Shown here: positions 52,832-61,512 of the stretch, one piece after another
Position numbering within the stretch: position 1 is the first letter of the stretch
How the letters are laid out: the number at the start of each line of letters is the position of its first letter
Source of the DNA: Streptomyces sp. NBC_01460
GTDB taxonomy: Bacteria > Actinomycetota > Actinomycetes > Streptomycetales > Streptomycetaceae
Reading direction: 5' to 3'
Assembly (NCBI RefSeq): GCF_036227405.1
Contig: NZ_CP109473.1
Span: 186,001-250,000, forward strand
DNA: 64,000 nucleotides
Translations under genes and position numbers: made by a program
The notes under the pieces: generated by a model
The model's database searches: none
Seen by the model: the letters and a program-made list of their open reading frames with translations, nothing else
What the model was told of the DNA's origin: nothing

Positions 52832-54495
52832 GCGGTGTACCTGCCCCGGGTGTGGCCGTTCACGGCGCTGAGGTGGTGGGTGCGGGGTGCTCTGATGGCG
52901 ATGAGGGCCATGTCGTCGTGGGGGCCGTTGCGCACCCACTGGGAGGCGAGCATCTGGATCCGGTCGACGACGGCTTCGGCCGGCATGTCGGCGCACTCGG
53001 ACAGGGCCCTTCGCAGGCGTTCGTCCCCGAACAGTTCGTCGCCCATGGGGCCGCCGCGGGCTTCGGTGAATCCGTCGGTGTAGAGCAGACAGGTGTCACC
53101 CGGCCGCAGAACGGTCTTCACCGTGCGGGCCTCGATCGCGGGAAGGACGCCGACAAGGGAGCCCCAGGTAGGGACCTCTTCGACGGTTCCGTCGGCGCGG
53201 ACCACGAGCGGGCAGGGGTGGCCGGCCGAGGTGAGGCTCAGCCGCACCTCGTTCTGTGCACGTTGCGCCGAGGCCAGTACGAGCGTGGCGAAGCGGGTGT
53301 GGTGGGAGTTCAGCAGTGCGCCGTTGAGGAGGCGCAGCATCCGTTCGTGGTCGTCGGCCATCGGCAGCAGCGCCTGCAGGGTGTTGCGGATCTTGCCGGT
53401 GAGGACTGCGGCTTCGAGTCCCTTGCCGCACACATCTCCGAGGATCACCAGCGACGCGTCCGCCGCGGTGCTGCCGGGGTGTATGTCGTAGAAGTCGCCC
53501 CCGACCTGTTCGGCGGCGCCGGCGGGCCGGTAGCCGCCGGCGATCTCCACCCCGTCCAGGCGTTGCAGGGTCGGCGGCAGCAGGTCGCGCATCAGAGTCT
53601 GGGTTATGGCGCTCTGTTCGCTGTAGAGGCGGGCGGCGGACAGCGCCGCGCCGGCGCGGGCGGCGAACAGGCGGGCGAAGACCTCTTCGTTCTCACTGAA
53701 CTGTGCGCGACCGCTGCGGCGGAGCAGGATCAGGGCTCCCGCCGGCACCCCGTGGCCGGGCAGGGGGGTGACCACGACCGACTCGACCGACTCCGTGAAG
53801 TCCTCCGGGAGGGTCCATGCGGGCAGTGCGGCGGGGTCGATCCAGCGGGACGGCACGGGTGGGAACCCCTGCAGTGCTTCCGCCAGCCCCGGTAGCTCGG
53901 TCGGGTCGGCGACGAGCAGGGACCGGTCGGCTTCCTGCCCGGCGAGGGCTCGGGCGACCGGCAGTCTGCCGCCCTTGGCGGGGGCGACGACGATGGCGAC
54001 GTCCGCGAGGTACTCGGCGGCGAGCTGAGCAATCGCGGCCATGCACCTGTCGGTGTTCAACGAGGACAGCAGAACATTGGACGCCTCCGAAAGGAACCTG
54101 GTGCGTTCGCGCTCCGTGTCGAGCGCCTCTTCCGCGAGCCGCCGGTCGGTGTCGTCGACCAGCCACCACACCACACTCCTCTCCGGCGTGGGCGTGGCGT
54201 GTGCCTCGAAGCTCTGGGCTCCGATCCGCCCCGACACCGAAGCCGGAGCGGCGGACTCCTCGTCGGCCCGTTCGGCGGACCCGCTGTGTGCCGCCGCCAC
54301 GCGCTGGTGGGCGTCGGCCAGCCAGCCGGGAGCCACATCCCGCATGCTCGCCCCGGGCGCCGCACCGCCCAGGAGGTGGCAGGCGGCGCCGTTCAGCTCG
54401 AGGACGGTCCCGGTTGTGCCCGCCACGATGACGGGGTACGGCGCCAGGCCCCACAGACTGGTCTGGGTAGCGGTCATTTCCCTGGTTGAGGCCAT
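52828..54495 (-). CDS. PAS-GAF-SpoIIE serine phosphatase
   Basis: About 555 residues. A PAS-like domain (about 10-130, LAPYPVIVAGTTGTVLELNG) leads by a helix (DTERERTRFLSEASNVLLSS) to a GAF domain (about 145-300, VESVVVTPLPGHGVPAGALI). The SpoIIE/PP2C domain has EQVGGDFYDIHPG, ILGDVCGKGLEAAVLTGKIR, LLYTDGFTEARGG and NGPHDDMALIAIR, so the metal Asp residues are in place. It would dephosphorylate the STAS protein encoded two genes on. ATG 54495 is preferred; ATG 54477 and an upstream ATG at 54594 are alternatives. Confidence 0.9.
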   Translation of the reverse strand: MASTREMTATQTSLWGLAPYPVIVAGTTGTVLELNGAACHLLGGAAPGASMRDVAPGWLADAHQRVAAAHSGSAERADEESAAPASVSGRIGAQSFEAHATPTPERSVVWWLVDDTDRRLAEEALDTERERTRFLSEASNVLLSSLNTDRCMAAIAQLAAEYLADVAIVVAPAKGGRLPVARALAGQEADRSLLVADPTELPGLAEALQGFPPVPSRWIDPAALPAWTLPEDFTESVESVVVTPLPGHGVPAGALILLRRSGRAQFSENEEVFARLFAARAGAALSAARLYSEQSAITQTLMRDLLPPTLQRLDGVEIAGGYRPAGAAEQVGGDFYDIHPGSTAADASLVILGDVCGKGLEAAVLTGKIRNTLQALLPMADDHERMLRLLNGALLNSHHTRFATLVLASAQRAQNEVRLSLTSAGHPCPLVVRADGTVEEVPTWGSLVGVLPAIEARTVKTVLRPGDTCLLYTDGFTEARGGPMGDELFGDERLRRALSECADMPAEAVVDRIQMLASQWVRNGPHDDMALIAIRAPRTHHLSAVNGHTRGRYTA

Positions 54496-54675
54496 AGAGA
54501 GGGCCCGCCTGGGCGAACCGCACCAACTTCCCCTGCTCGACGAAAAATTATTTGCCGCGCGGCAAATATCCTCCAGGGGTGCCCTCGATGGCAACCCGCC
54601 CCCGCGTACCGCGTGCCCGGCAGGGTGTGCTGCACGCGAGACACACGTCGCGGGGCCGAAACCTTCACACGTCGG

Positions 54676-55884
54676 TCACAGGGTGCTCGGAGGCTGGTTC
54701 TCCCGTTCGACGTCGGGGCGTCCGTGCCAGTCCAGACACATCACCAGGGAGTCGTCGACGGCCGGGCCCGAGCCGCGGTGTCCGAGGAGTTCCTGCAGCA
54801 TCGCCCGGGGCACCTGAGAGGCCGGGAGCAGCCGTGTGCTGGTGATCGACTTGGCCAGGGCGCGCAGGCTGTACTTCTCCCCACCGGGTGACAGGGTGTC
54901 GTAGACGCCGTCGCTGATGAAGAACAGACGGTCGCCGGGTTCGACGGCGAAGTGCTGGGGGACGTAGGCCGTGTCATCGAACATCCCCAGGGGATTCTGG
55001 GCCTCCAGCTCGATGGTCTCGACCGTGCCCGCGCGCAGCCTCCACACCCGCGGAGAGCCGGCGTCGATGATCTCCACCTCTCCGGTGGGGAGGTGGAACC
55101 GGAGCAGCAGGGTCGCAAGGTACTTGGCGCCCCCGTACTGCCCGTGGACGGCCTGGTCGGCGAGGTAGGCCTGGTCGCTCAGGCTCAGCCCGGCGCGGCG
55201 GGCGTTGCGCAGGGCGTTGACGGCGAGGTTGGTCAGCAGCGCGGCGTCGATCCCCTCACCCATGCCGTTGCTCACGGTCAGGTACAGGTCGTCGGCCGAG
55301 GCGGACCAGTCGAAGCTGTCGCCGAAGATGGCGTACGCGGGCTCCAGCTGGGCTCCGAGGCTGTACTCGGGGCGGGCGCACGAGCGTCCGGGCAGCAGCT
55401 GCCACTGCATCTCGGCGGCCAGGGTCAGGCGCTCGGCCCGGCGGGCCTGGAGGAAGACGTCGGTGTCCCGTTCCGCCACGACCACTTCGTGCGCCAGCGC
55501 GTCCGCGCACAACCGGAGTTCCGCGACCACGTCCGCCTCCACCTTGTCCCCGGTGGCCTGCACGGTGACGCTCAGCACACCGAGGCGGTCCCCCCGGACG
55601 CTGACCGGCAGGTGCACCGTTACGGTGGATGCCGGGGCGTCGTACACGCAGTGCGGCTCCTGGGCGCCGAACGCGCGGCCGGCGGCGCTCTCGTGGACCG
55701 GCAACGGCCGCAGGGTGTGCGGCAGCACACCGACCGGTTGCAGCCTGGTCATGGCGTAGTCGGCCATGACCAGTTCCACCGCGAGGGCATGGAAACGGTC
55801 CTCGATCAGGGAACGGAGCACGTCGAAGATCTCGTGGGGCGCGGCCTCGCGCAGGGCACGTTCAACCGCACTGGGTCTGTCCAC
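54676..55884 (-). CDS. GAF-SpoIIE-type protein, possible pseudophosphatase
   Basis: About 402 residues. A GAF-like N-terminal domain (to about 170, VHESAAGRAFGAQEPHCVYD) precedes a SpoIIE-type domain. The metal site is altered: FGDSFDWSASADDLYLTV stands for the usual GDFYD region, and TVSNGMGEGIDAALLTNLAV has Asn where the motif GD-x-x-G-H-G carries Asp. FFISDGVYDTLSPGG and AVDDSLVMCLDW keep later Asp residues. It may have reduced activity or act as a binding decoy in the switch. The start is ATG 55884. It runs in the same direction as the three-gene operon. Confidence 0.82.
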   Translation of the reverse strand: MDRPSAVERALREAAPHEIFDVLRSLIEDRFHALAVELVMADYAMTRLQPVGVLPHTLRPLPVHESAAGRAFGAQEPHCVYDAPASTVTVHLPVSVRGDRLGVLSVTVQATGDKVEADVVAELRLCADALAHEVVVAERDTDVFLQARRAERLTLAAEMQWQLLPGRSCARPEYSLGAQLEPAYAIFGDSFDWSASADDLYLTVSNGMGEGIDAALLTNLAVNALRNARRAGLSLSDQAYLADQAVHGQYGGAKYLATLLLRFHLPTGEVEIIDAGSPRVWRLRAGTVETIELEAQNPLGMFDDTAYVPQHFAVEPGDRLFFISDGVYDTLSPGGEKYSLRALAKSITSTRLLPASQVPRAMLQELLGHRGSGPAVDDSLVMCLDWHGRPDVERENQPPSTL

Positions 55885-55981
55885 CGGTACCGGTCTCTCT
55901 TTCCTTCACATATCTTCATCTATGCGACTGCTCATATCGACCAGCCGGAACAGGCACAAACGGCCCACTCGGGAGTGTCAC

Positions 55982-56470
55982 ATGCGCGAGGCCCACGCCT
56001 CTCACGACCAGCACGCTTCCCGAGCCGCGCCCGAGGTCGGCGAGGTGCTGGAGCGCCTCGAAATGGCCTGGGAACACCACCGCGGCACGCTCAGCACCGC
56101 ACCGCTCTCCTCCGTCCAGACCCGTGTGATGTACATCATCGAACGCGAACCCGGCATCAATCTGAGCGCGCTCGGCCGTCATCTCTCCGCGGCCGCACCG
56201 TCCGTCACTCGCCTGTGCGACCGCCTCCAGGCCGCCGGTTTCCTCCGCCGCATCCCCCACACCGAGGACCGGCGCGCCACGCAGCTGGAACTCACCGAGG
56301 CCGGCAGGACCCACCTCCGCGGCATCCGGGCCCGCCGGGAACAGGTCCTGCGGCAGGCGATGGACCGCATGAGTCCCGACGCCCAGCACGCCCTCGCCAC
56401 CGGCCTCAGCGCCCTGTGCGAGGCCGTCGGCGAACCCACCCAGCAACCCGGACACCGCGAAACGGCCTGA
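55982..56470 (+). CDS. MarR-family regulator
   Basis: A 162-residue winged-helix regulator: LERLEMAWEHHRGTLSTAPL, TRVMYIIEREPGINLSALGR, HLSAAAPSVTRLCDRLQAAG (recognition helix), FLRRIPHTEDRRATQLELTE (wing) and AMDRMSPDAQHALATGLSAL. ATG 55982 has GGGAG upstream. It is divergent from the second SpoIIE-type gene, with 97 bases between them, so it may control that gene and itself. A two-sided hairpin follows. Confidence 0.9.
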   Translation: MREAHASHDQHASRAAPEVGEVLERLEMAWEHHRGTLSTAPLSSVQTRVMYIIEREPGINLSALGRHLSAAAPSVTRLCDRLQAAGFLRRIPHTEDRRATQLELTEAGRTHLRGIRARREQVLRQAMDRMSPDAQHALATGLSALCEAVGEPTQQPGHRETA

Positions 56471-56638
56471 GTCGCCGCCTCGGCCGTGTCTTCCCGGTGC
56501 GCCTGACGTCGGCGGGGTGACGCGCCACCGGTCCGGATCCCGCGTCGGGCCGGTGCGGTCGGCGGACCCGGTTCCCGGCCCCGCACCGGGGCCGCGTCAG
56601 CTTCCCTCGACGAGACGAGGGTCCTGGCCTGTTCCGTG

Positions 56639-56666
56639 CTGCCCGGAACGCCTGCGTTCCGGGCAG
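56639..56666. terminator. Shared terminator hairpin
   Basis: CTGCCCGGAACGC and GCGTTCCGGGCAG pair over 13 bases with only two bases between them; opening the last pairs gives a normal loop. It lies between the converging MarR and MerR-like genes and would serve both. Confidence 0.75.
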
Positions 56667-56685
56667 GACCAGCCACCCGTAGCCG

Positions 56686-57009
56686 TCAGGTCGGCCGGTC
56701 AGGCCGTTGATGATGTTCGGCGTTGATGCGCCGGGCCTCTTCGAGCTGGTCCTCGAGGATGACGATGCGGCAGGCGGCCTCGACGGGGGTGCCGTGATCG
56801 ACGAGTTCCCGGGCCCGGGCCGCGATGCGCAGCTGATAGCGGGAGTAGCGGCGGTGGCCGCCCTCGGAACGCAGGGGGGTGATGAGGCGGGCCTCGCCGA
56901 TCGCGCGGAGAAAGCCCAGGGTCGTGCCGAGCATCTCGGTCGCCCGACCCATGGTGTAAGCGGGGTAGTCGTCGTCATCGAGACGGCCGAACGAATCGTT
57001 TGCTGTCAC
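56686..57009 (-). CDS. MerR-like HTH protein without effector domain
   Basis: A 107-residue protein. The winged HTH (about 15-85) reads YTMGRATEMLGTTLGFLRAI, GEARLITPLRSEGGHRRYSR and YQLRIAARARELVDHG, followed by a dimer helix (AACRIVILEDQLEEARRINA). There is no C-terminal sensor domain, so a separate protein may supply the signal. GTG 57009 follows AGAGGTGCA. A perfect 32-base palindrome starts 27 bases upstream of this start, a good candidate for its own operator. Confidence 0.88.
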   Translation of the reverse strand: MTANDSFGRLDDDDYPAYTMGRATEMLGTTLGFLRAIGEARLITPLRSEGGHRRYSRYQLRIAARARELVDHGTPVEAACRIVILEDQLEEARRINAEHHQRPDRPT

Positions 57010-57035
57010 TGCACCTCTCTGTGGAACACGCTGGA

Positions 57036-57067
57036 GGGGCCCTGGTGCCATATGGCACCAGGGCCCC
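57036..57067. promoter_or_regulatory. Perfect 32-bp palindrome upstream of the MerR-like gene
   Basis: The left half GGGGCCCTGGTGCCAT is exactly the reverse complement of the right half ATGGCACCAGGGCCCC, with no spacer. It ends 27 bases from the start codon, in the leader or promoter. It suits a dimeric regulator, or a cruciform or attenuator hairpin. Confidence 0.75.
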
Positions 57068-57829
57068 GAAGGAACTGCTACACCATCAGCCGGCCTTGAT
57101 CGGCTGCGCCGGCTCTCTGTTTCCGCATACCCACCGGGATGAGGCCCGGAAGTTGCGGGGATCGCGGTTGCTTGACCGGAGACCACCTCACTATCGATGT
57201 CCTGCGGTACCCGGGCCAGTACGTCCGCCCGGGCGATCCTGATGGCGCCCAACCCCTCCGTTCTTCCCTCTTGATCAACTGCTGTGCGTACTGCTGGTGA
57301 CCTGAGCAAGCGTCACTCTTCGGCAGCCAGCCCCGTCGCCCGTCCTGCGTCTGCTCCGGCTCAGAACCCCACTGCCGAACCTCCCGGCACGCGCGCCCGC
57401 AGCCGACGCCTTCACCGGGGAACTACTGACAACCGCACTGCTGGTCCTGCGAACCGCTCACGCGGGTACAGCCGACGGGTTTCGCCGCGGCCCCGCTCAC
57501 GGCGGCCCCTGAATCCGCGGGCCACCCGGTCCGGTCGTCAGTCCCGTCGCCGTCCTGCAACTGCCCTGGCTCCGGAACTCCACCACCGCACCGCCCTACA
57601 CACTTCAACCACGTGTACCGCTGCCCGCCAGTTCGTCTCTGCCGGGCTCTGTCGATCTCGGCTACGAGAGAAACCATAATCACGCCCCAGCCGAATGTCT
57701 ACTCCCACGAGCACAGATTTCTGGTGGCTAGGTAAAGAGATAATCGGGCTCTGTCGATTAAGAAGGGTGCGACGGGGCACAGGGGACAACCTAGGCAGGA
57801 CCGGACAGTGACGAGCAGAGGAGACCAGG
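57068..57829. other. Long intergenic stretch, possible gene remnant
   Basis: A plus-strand frame at about 57390-57505 reads AADAFTGELLTTALLVLRTA and stops at 57508. It is protein-like without start or family. Basic, Ser/Pro-rich frames elsewhere look like chance. The last 15 bases hold the GAGGAGACC ribosome site of the kinase gene. Confidence 0.35.
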
Positions 57830-58231
57830 GTGAGCCCGACGCACACGATGCGCGACGACGCCTCCGCCATCCGCCCCACGACCACCGTCGCCGATGCGCG
57901 CGAGCGGGCCCGGAGCTTCCTCGAAGCCCTCCGGGAGCCGGCCGTCGCCCCGAAGGTGACCGACAAGGTGATCCTGGTCGTCTCCGAACTCGTCACCAAC
58001 GCCCTGCGGCACGGCGGCGGCACCTACACCCTCCGCCTGAGCACTCATCCCGATCTCATCGCGGTGGCCGTCGACGACCCCAGCCCGCAGGCACCGCGCA
58101 TGCGCACCCCCGACCTGACCGGCGCCACCGGCGGCTTCGGCTGGCGCATGGTCACCCGCCTCGCCCGTACCACCGCGATCATCCACCGGCCGTCCGGCGG
58201 CAAGACCGTCAGCGCCTTCCTCACCCGATAG
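57830..58231 (+). CDS. HATPase_c anti-sigma-type serine kinase
   Basis: A 133-residue stand-alone GHKL ATPase of the RsbW/SpoIIAB-like group that is abundant in Streptomyces. It shows VVSELVTNALRHGGGTYTL (N-box), VAVDDPSPQAP (G1), GGFGWRMVTRLA (G2) and the final strand GGKTVSAFLTR. In partner switching it binds a sigma factor or phosphorylates a STAS protein. GTG 57830 follows GAGGAGACC. It sits 6 kb from the STAS gene in the same locus, with no sigma gene inside the window. Confidence 0.9.
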   Translation: MSPTHTMRDDASAIRPTTTVADARERARSFLEALREPAVAPKVTDKVILVVSELVTNALRHGGGTYTLRLSTHPDLIAVAVDDPSPQAPRMRTPDLTGATGGFGWRMVTRLARTTAIIHRPSGGKTVSAFLTR

Positions 58232-58683
58232 AGACGAGGTGGAAGACCAGGCCGGAGTCGGAAAGGCGGCGGCGGCGGAAGTCTCCGCGGCTTGAACGGA
58301 CCGGGAAGCGATCCCCCTATGGAGCCGCCTCCGAGCCCCACCCGCCCTCGACGGCGAGGCGCCAGCCAGCTGCTCTGCATAGGTGGCGAACGCTCCCGAA
58401 CGGGGTGCCCAGTCATATCAGCTGCCAGTGGGTGGCGAAGGCGCCCTCGCCGAACGTCGACCCTGCGCTTGGAGTCGGTCGGGGGCACAGTTCCCAGGCG
58501 CGACTCCGCCTCCGCCCGGCGCGCATCCGGCCGCTGGGCGAGCTGCGCCCAGCCTGCGATCCGTATCAGCATCAGCCGCTCGCTCCGGTCGACGTCCTCA
58601 TCCCCGTCCGGAGCGACCGACCGTCGGTGACGGCCGTGGGCACCCGGCGGAGCGAGGGAGCGACGATGCGGGCGGGCGGCCGG
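58232..58683. other. Intergenic stretch
   Basis: Only arginine- and proline-rich chance frames are seen. No gene, repeat or strong hairpin was recognised. Confidence 0.4.
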
Positions 58684-59205
58684 CTATCGCCCCGGGGGCA
58701 GTGGAACAGGCTGCCTTGCATGGTCGTGCACGGCGATGACGAGCGCGGCCTGAGCAGAGGCGGAGCGGACGTGGTCGCCCTCGTCCAGGGCGGCCAGGGC
58801 GTCGGCTGCGGCTTCACGTATCCGGTGCGGCACCTCTTCCTCGGCAGCGATCCTGTAGGCCTCGGTCCGGCGAGCGGCGCGTTCCTCGGGTGTGACGCCG
58901 CGAGGGCCGGTCCGCGGGAAGACGGCGGCTTCGTAGGTGGAGACGAGCAGCAGGACGTACTGGGCAATGCCCTCGGCGTACCCGTGCGCCATCACCGCTG
59001 CCCTGGCACGCGCGTGGGCGGCCATGGCGCGCCGCCGCACGAGGAAGGTTCCGACGGTACTTCCGGCCCCCACGCCGATCCCCAGGACCAGGCCGGCGAG
59101 CGGCCCTTCGATGATGAGGCCCACCAGCGCGCTCGCCGCGGTGGCCAGGCAGGCTATGCCGCTGGTGACCAACAGGAGGGCGCGGGCCGGCGTCATGGAG
59201 CTCAT
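58684..59205 (-). CDS. Two-helix membrane protein, unknown
   Basis: About 173 residues from ATG 59205. Two membrane helices lie at the N terminus (ARALLLVTSGIACLATAASA and GPLAGLVLGIGVGAGSTVG). A long charged helical tail follows (MAAHARARAAVMAHGYAEGI, QYVLLLVSTYEAAVFPRT, AYRIAAEEEVPHRIREAAAD). No family was recognised. It ends 480 bases after the HATPase gene on the other strand. Confidence 0.65.
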   Translation of the reverse strand: MSSMTPARALLLVTSGIACLATAASALVGLIIEGPLAGLVLGIGVGAGSTVGTFLVRRRAMAAHARARAAVMAHGYAEGIAQYVLLLVSTYEAAVFPRTGPRGVTPEERAARRTEAYRIAAEEEVPHRIREAAADALAALDEGDHVRSASAQAALVIAVHDHARQPVPLPPGR

Positions 59206-59337
59206 GCCATGCAGTCTGCCAGGGCCCGCCCGCCGGCCGACGGCCCCTCCCACTGCCGGCACTCGCGAGCGGTACTGCCGTGAGCCGGCCGGCCGGGCGG
59301 GCTGAGGCAGGGACGGCGTGCCGGGGCCGGTACACGG

Positions 59338-60672
59338 TCATCTCAGGGCCGTGAACGCTTCCTCCACGGCCCGGCAGGTGGCGGACAGGTCGTCCTCGGA
59401 GACCACGGCGGGAACGAACCAGCAGGCCATGGCGTACGCGTTGGAGTGCACGCCGCGCTTGAGCAGTTCGTGGCGGAAGGCGTCGTAGCGGCTCCCGTCG
59501 GCGCTGAGCAGGTCGCGGTAGCGCCGGGTGGGCGCGCCGTCCGCGGAGAAGACCACCTGGAACATCGCGCCGACGCCTTGGACCGCGCAGGGCACCCGGT
59601 TGTCGTGTGCCGCCCGGCGGACGGACTCCATCAGGCGCCGGCCCGTCTCGTCGATGCGTTTGGTGACGGCGGGGTCGTTCAGTGCTCGGAGGGTGACGAG
59701 TGCGGCTGTCGCGCACAGCGGGGAGGCGTTGTAGGTGCCTCCGTGCTTGACCTCGCCGCGGGCCAGCGGTTCCATCACGGCCCGGCGCCCCGCGAACGCG
59801 GCGATCGGCAGCCCGCCACCGAGCGCCTTGGAGAACACCGCGATGTCCGGCAGGACGCCGAACAGCGTCTGTGCCCCGCCGGGGCCCGTACGGAACCCGG
59901 TGCACACCTCGTCGAAGATCAGCACCACGCCGCGTGCTGTGCACTCCTCGCGGAGCAGATCCAGATAGCCCGGGTCGGGCATGGTGCAGGCGTTGTTGGC
60001 GACGATCGGCTCGCAGATCACGGCCGCCAGGTCTGCGTGGGCGTCCAGGACGTCCCGCAGCGCGGCGGGGTCGTTCCACGGACAGACCACCACGTCGTCG
60101 ACGACGCCGGCCGGAATGCCGGGTGAGTGAGGGACGGGGCGCGGTGTCGCGTAGGGCCCGGCCTCGGCGGCGGACGGCCGGTTGGAGATGGCCAGGGTGT
60201 CGCTCCAGCCGTGGTAGTGCCCTTCGAACTTGAGAATCGTGGACCGTCCTGTGTACCCGCGGGCTGCGCGTACGGCTCCCTGGACTGCTTCGCTGCCCGA
60301 GTTGGCGTACCGCACGAGATCGGCGCACGGGACCATCCGGCAGATGAGCTCCGCCAGTTCCACCTCGGGAACGTTGCACGTCCCGAACATCGTCCCCGAG
60401 TGCAGGACCTGGGTGAGCGCGTCGGTGAGCAGCGGCGAAGCGTGGCCGAGTACGGCACTGCCGTACGAGATGAGGTAGTCGATGTACTCGTTGCCGTCGA
60501 CGTCCGTGATCCGGGCCCCCGAGCCGCTCACCATGTACAACGGGTACGGGTGCGGTCCGGTGGAGGTGAGCCGGGAGGAGGAGCTGATCCCGCCGGCCAG
60601 CGAGCCCTGCGCCCGCTCGAACCAGGACCGGCTGCCCTCGGTACCGCCCAGTGCCGGGATGTAGCCATTCAT
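59338..60672 (-). CDS. Class III aminotransferase, glutamate-1-semialdehyde-mutase-like
   Basis: A 444-residue PLP enzyme. The Schiff-base Lys282 lies in VFSKALGGGLPI and the PLP Asp254 in LIFDEVCTGFRTGP. YANSGSEAVQGAVRAARGYT holds the phosphate contacts, and KFEGHYHGWSD is typical of the HemL/aminomutase branch. A chain this long with neighbouring oxygenase and dehydrogenase genes points to secondary metabolism, not haem synthesis. ATG 60672 follows CAGGAGCAG. It is divergent from the SDR gene, with 90 bases between them. Confidence 0.88.
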   Translation of the reverse strand: MNGYIPALGGTEGSRSWFERAQGSLAGGISSSSRLTSTGPHPYPLYMVSGSGARITDVDGNEYIDYLISYGSAVLGHASPLLTDALTQVLHSGTMFGTCNVPEVELAELICRMVPCADLVRYANSGSEAVQGAVRAARGYTGRSTILKFEGHYHGWSDTLAISNRPSAAEAGPYATPRPVPHSPGIPAGVVDDVVVCPWNDPAALRDVLDAHADLAAVICEPIVANNACTMPDPGYLDLLREECTARGVVLIFDEVCTGFRTGPGGAQTLFGVLPDIAVFSKALGGGLPIAAFAGRRAVMEPLARGEVKHGGTYNASPLCATAALVTLRALNDPAVTKRIDETGRRLMESVRRAAHDNRVPCAVQGVGAMFQVVFSADGAPTRRYRDLLSADGSRYDAFRHELLKRGVHSNAYAMACWFVPAVVSEDDLSATCRAVEEAFTALR

Positions 60673-60762
60673 TGCTGCTCCTGTTTGGTCGGGGAGACGG
60701 GAGGACACGCTCGGAGAGCCATGTGCCGAGGTGTCGGCCCTCTTGGAGAGGAAGTACGCACT

Positions 60763-61512
60763 ATGGGGAGAAAGACGGCTGTGGTCACCGGGGCGGGCAG
60801 CGGAGTGGGGAGGGCCTGCGCACTGGGACTGCTCGCCGACGGCTGGACGGTCGTGCTGACCGGTCGGCGTCCGACGGTGCTGGAGGAAACGGCCGGGCTC
60901 GCACCCGCCGACGACCGCGAGCGTGCCGTGGCGATACGGGCGGACATCACCGAGCCTGCCGAGGTCGACGCGTTGTTCGCCGAGGTGGCCGACCGGTTCG
61001 GCCGGCTGGACCTGCTGTTCAACAACGCCGCCGACACCATGCCGTACACGCCCACCGAGGAGGTGAGCGCCGCTGACTGGCACCGAGTCATGGACTCCAT
61101 CGCCACCGGCACCTTCCTCTGCTCGCAGGCCGCTTTCCGCATGATGAGGCTCCAGACACCGCGGGGCGGCCGGATCATCAACAACGGAGCGCCGTCGGCC
61201 CAGGCCCCACGCCCGGACTCGATCGCCTTCACCGCGGCCAAGCACGCCGTGGCGGGACTGACCCGCTCGCTCTCGCTGGACGGGCGCCGCTACGACATCT
61301 CCTGCGGCCAGATCGACATCGGCAACGTCACCCCGCAGGACCGGCCGCAGCCCGAGGTGCGCCAGGCGGACGGCTCCTTCCGCGTCGAGCCGACGATGGA
61401 CATGCGCCACGTCGTCGAGACCGTCCGCGCCATGGCCGCGCTACCGGCCGGGGTCAACATGCAGTCCGTCCTCCTCATGCCGAGTTCCATGCCCCTCGTC
61501 GGCCGCGGCTAG
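60763..61512 (+). CDS. Short-chain dehydrogenase-like protein with Tyr-to-Phe change
   Basis: A 249-residue SDR. The cofactor motif is VVTGAGSGVGRACALG, followed by ADITEPAEVD and the structural motif LLFNNAADTMPY. The catalytic Ser is Ser145 (GAPSAQ) and Lys160 is present, but the Tyr of YxxxK is Phe156 (AFTAAKHAVAG). The later part has SLDGRRYDISCGQIDIGNV. Without the Tyr it may not reduce a carbonyl by the normal route. ATG 60763 follows AGAGGAAG. Its end overlaps the converging gene by 72 bases. Confidence 0.88.
   Translation: MGRKTAVVTGAGSGVGRACALGLLADGWTVVLTGRRPTVLEETAGLAPADDRERAVAIRADITEPAEVDALFAEVADRFGRLDLLFNNAADTMPYTPTEEVSAADWHRVMDSIATGTFLCSQAAFRMMRLQTPRGGRIINNGAPSAQAPRPDSIAFTAAKHAVAGLTRSLSLDGRRYDISCGQIDIGNVTPQDRPQPEVRQADGSFRVEPTMDMRHVVETVRAMAALPAGVNMQSVLLMPSSMPLVGRG

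Noticed and set aside
57284..57679. Basic, Ser/Arg-rich 131-codon gene on the plus strand
   Set aside because: Composition and lack of motifs suggest a chance frame.
59338..60672. HemL of tetrapyrrole synthesis
   Set aside because: No other haem-synthesis genes are near, and the oxygenase and SDR context favours a specialised aminotransferase, so no hem symbol was given.
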